Origin: Saprospiraceae bacterium
Lineage (GTDB): Bacteria; Bacteroidota; Bacteroidia; Bacteroidales; JAIPBB01
Length of the DNA: 11,680 bases
Direction of reading: 5' to 3'
Assembly: GCA_021739805.1 (NCBI GenBank)
Contig: JAIPBB010000164.1
Span: 1-11,680 of the forward strand
Shown: positions 7,745 to 11,680 of the stretch, piece by piece
Numbering within the stretch: the stretch's first letter is position 1
Layout: each line of letters begins with the position of its first letter
The notes under the pieces: model-generated
Database searches by the model: none
What the model saw: only the letters and a program-made list of their open reading frames with translations
Told to the model about the DNA's origin: nothing
Made by a program: the position numbers and the translations under genes

Positions 7745-7860
7745 GGGTTTCGGGTTTAAGGTTAAGGTTTCAAGTTTAAGGTTTCGGGTTTAAGGTTTAA
7801 GGTTAAGGTTTAAGGTTTAAGGTTTAAGGTTTCAAGTTTAAGGTTTCGGGTTTAAGGTTG
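7745..7860. repeat. Heptanucleotide tandem array, consensus RRGTTTM (GGTTTAA-like)
   Basis: Seventeen units can be laid out end to end. Fourteen are exact heptamers of the types AGGTTTA, AGGTTTC, GGGTTTA, GGGTTTC and AAGTTTA. Two are AGGTTA (one base shorter, at 7759-7764 and 7800-7805), and the last is AGGTTG. There is higher-order structure: the 33 bases 7765-7797 recur exactly at 7827-7859. The G-rich strand is the plus strand, so operon transcripts would carry the C-rich form. It lies in the gap between ybbR and coaE. Confidence 0.95.
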
Positions 7861-7924
7861 CAATTTAACAATTTATCAATTCAACAATCGAACAATTTAA
7901 CAATTTAACAATCCAACAATCTAA
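7861..7924. repeat. Octanucleotide tandem array, consensus CAATTYAA
   Basis: Eight back-to-back octamers: CAATTTAA, CAATTTAT, CAATTCAA, CAATCGAA, CAATTTAA, CAATTTAA, CAATCCAA, CAATCTAA. All begin CAAT and vary only in the second half. The array starts exactly where the heptamer array ends, and continues into two ATTTCTAA-like units that reach to within a few bases of the ybbR stop codon (7943-7945). Confidence 0.93.
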
Positions 7925-7942
7925 ATTTCTAATTTCTAAGCC

Positions 7943-8929
7943 CTATTTCAAAATAATATACTCAACTGCTTCGGGTTCAATTCTTGATATTTTCACATTC
8001 TCAGGAAATTCTGTTAGCATAACTTTAAGCCTGTTATTTTCTTCAATAGAAATATCATCACAATTTACGACCGCTAAAAACATGGTTTTATTTATTTTTT
8101 TATAATCTTTTAAAGCAACCATAAATACAACATTTACCTTTTCAGGAAAAGTTTTAATTCGCAAATCTTCTTTTCCTGACACATAATTTAAAGCTATATC
8201 GAAATTAGCTTCAGTAAATTCTTCAACATCTAATTCCACTTTGACTTTTGTGTGGGATAATGACAATATTGAATTATTCAATGGATTTTGAATTTTCAGC
8301 TCAAGAGATTTATCATCTTTCAGATTTTCTAATTTTAATGTTTCAGTTTGCAAATACTTCAATTTGGAAATAACTGAAAAAGGACCACTAACAATAACAC
8401 TATCAGGCGAATATTTTATTGGAGTATAAAGATGATGTTGCTTTGCAAACTTAACATTAAGCTTAGGTTTGACCGCTAATTTTTTCTGAACCAAATCTTC
8501 TAATTCAATAAATAAAGTATCGGGTGAAATTGACAGCAATTCAGTTGAATATTTCAGTTGTGATGATATTTTAGATAAAATCTGAGATGTAACAATATAA
8601 CTACTGTAACAATGTTCTGATTTTTTCTTAAGTTTCAGTTTATTAAAATCAACAATAATTGGAGAACGCTTTTGAAAATATTTAACAGAAATCAATTTAA
8701 AACCATGTGATTTCACAGTTAGAGTAATAGTGGAATCAGATTTATCAACCATAACTTTATTAGTTGAAAAACCGGAGTATTCAATTGGATACTCAATAGT
8801 TGATGTATGCTCTTCTGAAAGTTTTATTAAAATCCAAATCAATACAGCAAACAACAAACAAATTGCAAAAACACTAAATCTTTCGTTTCGTGTTTTTCCT
8901 GCATTTGCTGATTTGTCGGATGTTTCCAT
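7943..8929 (-). CDS. YbbR/CdaR-like membrane-anchored protein
   Basis: A 328-residue protein with a short cytoplasmic N-terminus, one transmembrane segment at about 18-37 (FSVFAICLLFAVLIWILIKL) and a long extracytoplasmic region made of successive beta-rich segments. Within these, phrases such as EYPIEYSGF, KPKLNVKFAKQHHLYTPIKYSPDSVIVSGP (about residues 153-182) and FPEKVNVVFMVALKDY are typical YbbR repeat sequence. In Firmicutes the relative CdaR controls the c-di-AMP cyclase CdaA; in Bacteroidota the gene instead sits between yajC and coaE, as here, and its role is not settled. The partner cyclase is not in this window. It lies 87 bp after yajC with no clear promoter, so it is probably co-transcribed. 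The start at 8929 places the membrane anchor correctly. Confidence 0.83.
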   Translation of the reverse strand: METSDKSANAGKTRNERFSVFAICLLFAVLIWILIKLSEEHTSTIEYPIEYSGFSTNKVMVDKSDSTITLTVKSHGFKLISVKYFQKRSPIIVDFNKLKLKKKSEHCYSSYIVTSQILSKISSQLKYSTELLSISPDTLFIELEDLVQKKLAVKPKLNVKFAKQHHLYTPIKYSPDSVIVSGPFSVISKLKYLQTETLKLENLKDDKSLELKIQNPLNNSILSLSHTKVKVELDVEEFTEANFDIALNYVSGKEDLRIKTFPEKVNVVFMVALKDYKKINKTMFLAVVNCDDISIEENNRLKVMLTEFPENVKISRIEPEAVEYIILK

Positions 8930-9016
8930 TAAAACAGATTTTATAATATATACAAGAACCTAATCTACTTAAAACATTTGCAGATTAAAACAAGATTAAA
9001 ATATTTTTAAAAATAT

Positions 9017-9352
9017 TTACTTTTTCTGAGCTAATTGATCGTTACCAGAACTATCATTTGAAACTGCTGATTTTTCAACTTTCAGCCGTCCCTGTCCTTC
9101 GGTTTCAATAATTACAGAAGTTTCTTTCACTTCAAGAATTTTCCCGTGAATTCCACCAATAGTGATAATTTTATCTCCTTTTGATAGTGATTCTCTATAT
9201 TTCTTTTGCTCTTTTGATTTCTTAGTTTGTGGTCGAATAAAGAAAAAATAAAAAACTACCACAATTAAAATTAATGGTATAAAAGTTCCATATCCACTGC
9301 CTTCTCCTTCACCGGTTTGAGGCGACATTAATAAAATGTTTAATAAATCCAT
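9017..9352 (-). CDS. yajC: Preprotein translocase accessory subunit YajC
   Basis: A 111-residue single-pass inner-membrane protein that associates with SecDF-SecYEG. Residues about 22-39 (GTFIPLILIVVVFYFFFI) form the membrane span, followed directly by the family hallmark RPQTKKSKEQKKYRESL (40 onward), then the small beta domain with GDKIITIGGIHGKILEV and a low-complexity polar tail. The length is normal. The visible N-terminal MSPQTGEGEGSGYG stretch is periplasmic. It sits in the conserved order between the DUF1573 lipoprotein gene and ybbR; secD/secF are not in the window. A 450-bp repeat-filled gap lies upstream and no TAnnTTTG box was seen near its start, so it is probably transcribed from farther upstream. 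Confidence 0.95.
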   Translation of the reverse strand: MDLLNILLMSPQTGEGEGSGYGTFIPLILIVVVFYFFFIRPQTKKSKEQKKYRESLSKGDKIITIGGIHGKILEVKETSVIIETEGQGRLKVEKSAVSNDSSGNDQLAQKK

Positions 9353-9400
9353 AAGTCTATTTTTTAATTAATTTTTTCTATGTATTAAATACTAATTTCA

Positions 9401-9455
9401 GTTTCTAGTTGCTCGTTTCTAGTTACTCGTTGCTTGTTTCTTGTTTCTCGTTGCC
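9401..9455. repeat. Degenerate short repeats (TTTCTAGTTGCTCG family)
   Basis: GTTTCTAGTTGCTC, GTTTCTAGTTACTC, GTTGCTT, GTTTCTT, GTTTCTC and GTTGCC follow one another. The first two are a 14-bp repeat and the rest are 7-bp variants, so this is another period-7 degenerate array, on the yajC-proximal side of the DUF1573-yajC gap. Confidence 0.75.
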
Positions 9456-9456
9456 G

Positions 9457-9480
9457 GACACTGAGCGGAGCCGAAGTGTC
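9457..9480. repeat. REP-like palindromic element (GACACT...AGTGTC)
   Basis: GACACT (9457-9462) pairs with AGTGTC (9475-9480) around a GC-rich core GAGCGGAGCCGA that can pair further (GC...GC at 9465-9466 and 9470-9471). From memory, closely similar CACTGAGCGGAGTCGAAGTG sequences are dispersed intergenic repeats in many Bacteroidota genomes. It is far more GC-rich than its surroundings, which suggests mobility. Flanking GTTGCC (9450-9455) and GTTGCC (9481-9486) is a 6-bp direct repeat that could be a target duplication. Confidence 0.65.
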
Positions 9481-9497
9481 GTTGCCAATTTCTAATT

Positions 9498-9605
9498 TCT
9501 AATTCCGTCAACCTCGATACACCACGCAGCAAATCTTTTCTAATTTTCTAAATCATCAAAGCGTGGCACTCGGTTTGACTATCACTAATTTCTAACAATA
9601 TAACA
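9498..9605. repeat. 108-bp direct repeat, copy 1, with internal palindrome
   Basis: The sequence is identical to 9622-9729 except for one base (G at 9573, A at 9697). Inside are inverted arms at 9507-9527 and 9561-9579: GTCAA, CGA and CCACGC in the left arm pair with GCGTGG, TCG and TTGAC in the right arm, around a roughly 33-nt AT-rich loop. The ends are AATTTCT-type heptamer sequence. This looks like a small non-coding repeated hairpin element, possibly MITE-like, but no transposase relation is visible. Confidence 0.9.
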
Positions 9606-9621
9606 TATTAACAATTTAACA

Positions 9622-9729
9622 TCTAATTCCGTCAACCTCGATACACCACGCAGCAAATCTTTTCTAATTTTCTAAATCATCAAAGCGTGGCACTCGATTT
9701 GACTATCACTAATTTCTAACAATATAACA
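9622..9729. repeat. 108-bp direct repeat, copy 2, with internal palindrome
   Basis: Second copy of the 108-bp unit, offset by exactly 124 bp and separated from the first by 16 bases. Arms are at 9631-9651 and 9685-9703. The A at 9697 gives a TCGA/TCGA match, so this copy's palindrome is slightly better than that of copy 1. Confidence 0.9.
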
Positions 9730-9733
9730 ATTT

Positions 9734-9803
9734 AATTTCTAATTACTAATTACTAATTACTAATTACCATTTACCGATTACCTATAACAGATTACTCACT
9801 ACT
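9734..9803. repeat. Heptanucleotide tandem array, AATTACT type
   Basis: Ten heptamers follow without gaps: AATTTCT, AATTACT three times, AATTACC, ATTTACC, GATTACC, TATAACA, GATTACT, CACTACT. The array is perfect in the middle and decays towards 9803, where it meets the stop codon of the DUF1573 gene. AATTTCT units also occur at 9487-9500 beside the 108-bp repeat. Confidence 0.9.
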
Positions 9804-10288
9804 CATTCCCCCGCCTTAACCACAAGAGCTTTAATTCTTAAAACCTTTGTATTTGGCTGAGTATTCGCTATTAAGGTTACAATTTTATTATTAAATCCCG
9901 TCTTTTTATTACTATTAAATGTTACAGAAACTTTACCTTCATCACCTGGTTTAATTGCAGTATCAGTGAACTTTGCAACCGTACAGCCACAAGATGCCTT
10001 CGCTTGTGAAATTATCAAATCAGAACCACCAATATTTTTGAATTTGAATGTGAATGAAACAACTTCCCCTTCAATTAATTTTCCAAAATCATGTTCAAGG
10101 GTTTCAAACTCAAACCTGGGTAAACTTCCTTTATCTCCTTTACCAGAAGCAGAATTTGGGTTCGACACAACTTCAGATGAAATAATATCACTATCTGAAT
10201 TCCCGCCACAAGATGTTAGTAATGCACAAGATGTTAGTAATGCAGCATTAATAAATAAGCACAATCCAATAAAAACATTTTTCTTCAT
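9803..10288 (-). CDS. DUF1573 lipoprotein with duplicated lipobox
   Basis: A 161-residue predicted lipoprotein. The signal peptide (MKKNVFIGLCLFINAA) is followed by LLTSC-A-LLTSC, so Cys21 and Cys27 both sit in a valid lipobox. A Ser/Asn-rich linker (about 28-55) leads into a DUF1573 domain of Ig-like/HYDIN type (about 57-158), with HDFGKLIEGE, FKFKNIGGSDLIISQ, the family SCGCT motif (about 98-102) and KPGDEGKVSVTFNS. The function of the family is unknown; it is periplasmic or surface-attached and very common in Bacteroidota. It sits 53 bp after nusB, with a probable promoter of its own in that gap, and heads the yajC-ybbR-coaE part of the cluster. The lipobox doubling comes from an 18-bp tandem repeat (10207-10242). 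The period-7 array begins right at its stop codon, so the C-terminus may have been touched by repeat expansion. Confidence 0.9.
   Translation of the reverse strand: MKKNVFIGLCLFINAALLTSCALLTSCGGNSDSDIISSEVVSNPNSASGKGDKGSLPRFEFETLEHDFGKLIEGEVVSFTFKFKNIGGSDLIISQAKASCGCTVAKFTDTAIKPGDEGKVSVTFNSNKKTGFNNKIVTLIANTQPNTKVLRIKALVVKAGE
10207..10242 (-). repeat. Perfect 18-bp tandem duplication inside the lipobox
   Basis: CACAAGATGTTAGTAATG is present twice without interruption (plus-strand reading). On the coding strand it adds six residues in frame, turning one LLTSC lipobox into two. Confidence 0.95.
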
Positions 10289-10305
10289 AATTCAATAATT
10301 TTAAG

Positions 10306-10334
10306 CAAATTTATGAAATTCATCAAAACATCAA
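10306..10334 (-). promoter_or_regulatory. -33/-7 promoter ahead of the DUF1573 gene
   Basis: On the minus strand TTG (10332-10334) is followed 18 bases later by TAAATTTG (10306-10313), a full match to the -7 consensus, within the 53-bp nusB-DUF1573 gap. The -7 box ends 17 bases from the ATG. It would allow the DUF1573-yajC-ybbR-coaE genes to be expressed independently of nusB. Confidence 0.65.
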
Positions 10335-10341
10335 AATTGAT

Positions 10342-11304
10342 TTATTCCATTAAACCTCTTCCCACTTTCTTTATTTTTCCATCAGTCGTAAGCTCACCAA
10401 CAAGTTTATCGAGAATACCATTTATAAAAACTTTACTTTTGGGTGAACTATACATTTTTGAAATTTCGATATACTCATTAAGTGTAACTTTCAATGGAAT
10501 TGAAGGAAATCCAATAATTTCTGAAAGTGCCATTTTAATGAGAATAATATCAAGTTTAGCAATTCTGTCAAATTCCCAGTTTTTTGCCTTTTCGTTAATC
10601 ATTTCATCATACTCAGCCCCGTGAACGATTGTTTTCCTGTAAAGGTCAATTAGCATTTTCCTGTCTTCGCCAATTTCAGTATTCATATCATCCTTAAAAA
10701 TCCCGGGAAGTTTTTTAAATCCATCCCAATTTTCTTTATATGAATTAATAAAGTTCACTAACAAAACCAGAACTGTGTAATAATCGTCAACCCAATGAAT
10801 GTGTTTTTCCTCGAAATAATACTTTAGAGCTTCACATTCTACTAAGTGATTTTTAATAAACACAATGATAATATCCTTTGCAGCCTGATACGAGACATCG
10901 TCAGATTTAAGATATGCTTTGTACTCTTCACCATCTCTAAATTGCTGGTAAATTTTACGAATCATCTCTTCTTCATCATGCCAATTAATTTTTAGCCTTT
11001 CAATATGTTTTTGCAAATCGCTATTTCGGCGAAATTGACTAATAATTTTATTGTCAATAAATTTTGTACTTGGATTTAACTCTTCCTGTGTTGGAAAGAA
11101 CTTGGTTTTTGCATCTTTAATTCTTTTTTCAGAAAAATCGAAAAACTCAATTAAAAAGGAAAGTTGATAAATAAAAAGGTCATAAATCATATCAACGCTT
11201 CGAAGCAGTTGTTTTTCTCCTTTATCAATCCTGTCGTTATCCGATTGATAATGTGCATATAATGCCTGCATCACCTTAATTCGTAGTTGTCTCCTGCTTA
11301 GCAT
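10342..11304 (-). CDS. nusB: Transcription antitermination protein NusB (Bacteroidota long form)
   Basis: A 320-residue RNA-binding factor that, with NusE (S10), assembles on boxA RNA in rRNA antitermination complexes. The first helix MLSRRQLRIKVMQALYAHYQ matches the NusB N-terminus (RRxAR...QALY). The C-terminal part, about 225-312, has the rest of the fold: NWEFDRIAKLDIILIKMALSEI, then PLKVTLNEYIEISKMYSSPKSKVFINGILDKL. Between them lies about 170 residues of charged helical sequence (for example KRIKDAKTKFFP, DDYYTVLVLLVNFINSYKENW). E. coli NusB has only 139 residues; this long form is usual in Bacteroidota, so the insert is a lineage feature and not a fusion artefact. It is the first gene of the cluster, with a promoter at 11347-11375. 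The region upstream is occupied by a palindromic repeat and a transposase end, so its ancestral upstream neighbour is missing. Confidence 0.93.
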   Translation of the reverse strand: MLSRRQLRIKVMQALYAHYQSDNDRIDKGEKQLLRSVDMIYDLFIYQLSFLIEFFDFSEKRIKDAKTKFFPTQEELNPSTKFIDNKIISQFRRNSDLQKHIERLKINWHDEEEMIRKIYQQFRDGEEYKAYLKSDDVSYQAAKDIIIVFIKNHLVECEALKYYFEEKHIHWVDDYYTVLVLLVNFINSYKENWDGFKKLPGIFKDDMNTEIGEDRKMLIDLYRKTIVHGAEYDEMINEKAKNWEFDRIAKLDIILIKMALSEIIGFPSIPLKVTLNEYIEISKMYSSPKSKVFINGILDKLVGELTTDGKIKKVGRGLME

Positions 11305-11346
11305 AAATTTTTAATGTGTATGAACTACCATTTAATAAATTCGATG

Positions 11347-11375
11347 CAAAAATATGCTTTTTCTAAATAGTACAA
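11347..11375 (-). promoter_or_regulatory. -33/-7 promoter of nusB
   Basis: On the minus strand TTG (11373-11375) lies 18 bases before TATTTTTG (11347-11354), which fits TAnnTTTG. The nusB ATG is about 42 bases farther on. Confidence 0.6.
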
Positions 11376-11443
11376 TGCAAATAATTAATTAATCTTATAA
11401 GCAATGAAGATGATTTATTGTAATAGGTTTAGCGTATAACGAG

Positions 11444-11476
11444 AACCCTACGAGGGTTTGAAACCCTCGTAGTGTT
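11444..11476. repeat. Long near-perfect palindromic repeat (CTACGAGGGTTT arms)
   Basis: CTACGAGGGTTT (11448-11459) and AAACCCTCGTAG (11461-11472) are perfect 12-bp arms around a single G. Three further pairs outside one mismatch extend the arms to AAC...GTT. No T-run follows on either strand, so it is not a standard intrinsic terminator. It lies between the nusB promoter and the transposase end and resembles the dispersed intergenic palindromes of Bacteroidota, or it may lie near an insertion-sequence terminus. Confidence 0.85.
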
Positions 11477-11542
11477 AAATTAAGGCAATACAAAATAATT
11501 TGAAAATAATCTGAATTGATAAAAATATTTATTAATTTAGTA

Positions 11543-11680
11543 CTAAGTACATGACAAAAAATCACAACACTCTTCAAACTTATCTATATCACTAGAGAAC
11601 AACACCATTGCAAGATATGTCAACCCATATTTGAAAAAGCTTTTAGCTTTTCTGCCATGCTTTTTGATTTTAATAGGTTT
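11543..11680 (-). CDS. IS4-like transposase, C-terminal end (partial, runs off window)
   Basis: The complement is open from the window edge for 45 codons to a TAG at 11543-11545. The residues KKHGRKAKSFFKYGLTYLA, a short variable piece, and the end DFLSCT match what I know of the C-termini of Bacteroidota IS4-family (DDE) transposases, which typically end with an HGRKAKSxFxYGLxxIA segment and a final FKFLSCT. The last part of this copy (SDIDKFEECCDFLSCT) looks intact. The catalytic DDE residues lie outside the window. The gene reads towards nusB and ends about 240 bp from the nusB start codon. Confidence 0.65.
   Translation of the reverse strand, partial: KPIKIKKHGRKAKSFFKYGLTYLAMVLFSSDIDKFEECCDFLSCT

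Noticed and set aside
7745..7924. CRISPR array
   Set aside because: The repeats are only 7-8 bp, contiguous and have no spacers; no cas genes are present.
8999..9018. 20-bp AT palindrome overlapping the yajC stop
   Set aside because: Made only of A and T, weak as RNA, and expected by chance in such AT-rich DNA; no terminator features.
9966..10624. Plus-strand open frames opposite the DUF1573 gene and nusB
   Set aside because: Antisense to well-supported genes and without recognisable domains.
11395..11577. 60-codon minus-strand frame next to the transposase end
   Set aside because: It spans the palindromic repeat and overlaps the transposase C-terminus in another frame; composition is not protein-like.
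1..11680. A new defence or biosynthetic gene system
   Set aside because: All substantial genes belong to known families (T9SS, TonB receptor, ArsR, CoaE, YbbR, YajC, DUF1573, NusB, transposases); nothing forms a new operon-like system. The novelty, if any, is in the non-coding repeats.

Overview
The window looks like a chromosomal piece of a Bacteroidota (Bacteroidetes) genome, probably an environmental or host-associated anaerobe of the Bacteroidales/Flavobacteriia type. Four things point there: strong A+T richness; -33/-7 promoters of the TTG...TAnnTTTG kind with almost no Shine-Dalgarno sequences; type IX secretion system (T9SS) proteins (PorQ and a T9SS C-terminal sorting domain); and the gene order nusB - DUF1573 lipoprotein - yajC - ybbR/cdaR-like - coaE, which recurs across this phylum. 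No RNA gene, CRISPR array, riboswitch or replication origin was seen.

Layout, left to right. Positions 1-83 are the N-terminal end of an insertion-sequence transposase on the minus strand. It abuts a large plus-strand gene (open from about 105, first ATG 159, stop 2597) for a modular secreted protein: GEVED-like domain, Ig-like domain, HYR domain, three near-identical 80-residue repeats, PKD-like domain, CHxxxG-type motif and T9SS sorting tail. It has lost its signal peptide and N-terminus, apparently through the insertion. A strong intrinsic terminator follows (2621-2657), then a small ArsR-type repressor with its own promoter. Convergent to it is porQ (minus strand), and divergent from porQ is a TonB-dependent outer-membrane receptor with heme-receptor-like FRAP/NANL motifs.

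From 7107 to 11304 the minus strand carries the housekeeping cluster nusB, DUF1573 lipoprotein, yajC, ybbR-like and coaE. It covers transcription antitermination, an envelope lipoprotein, Sec translocase accessory, a membrane-anchored YbbR protein and the last step of CoA synthesis. Two of its gaps are unusually long and filled with repeats. The ybbR-coaE gap (7692-7942) has a 17-unit heptamer array (RRGTTTM) joined to an 8-unit octamer array (CAATTYAA). The DUF1573-yajC gap (9353-9802) has degenerate repeats, a REP-like hairpin, two 108-bp near-identical direct repeats that each contain a long imperfect palindrome, and a second heptamer array (AATTACT type) that runs up to the DUF1573 stop codon. 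The right edge holds a palindromic repeat (11444-11476) and the C-terminal end of a second, IS4-like transposase.

The most unusual content is therefore not a new gene cluster but (i) repeat-filled gaps placed just after stop codons inside an essential operon, (ii) an IS-beheaded T9SS cargo gene with homogenised repeats, and (iii) a lipobox duplicated by an 18-bp tandem repeat.
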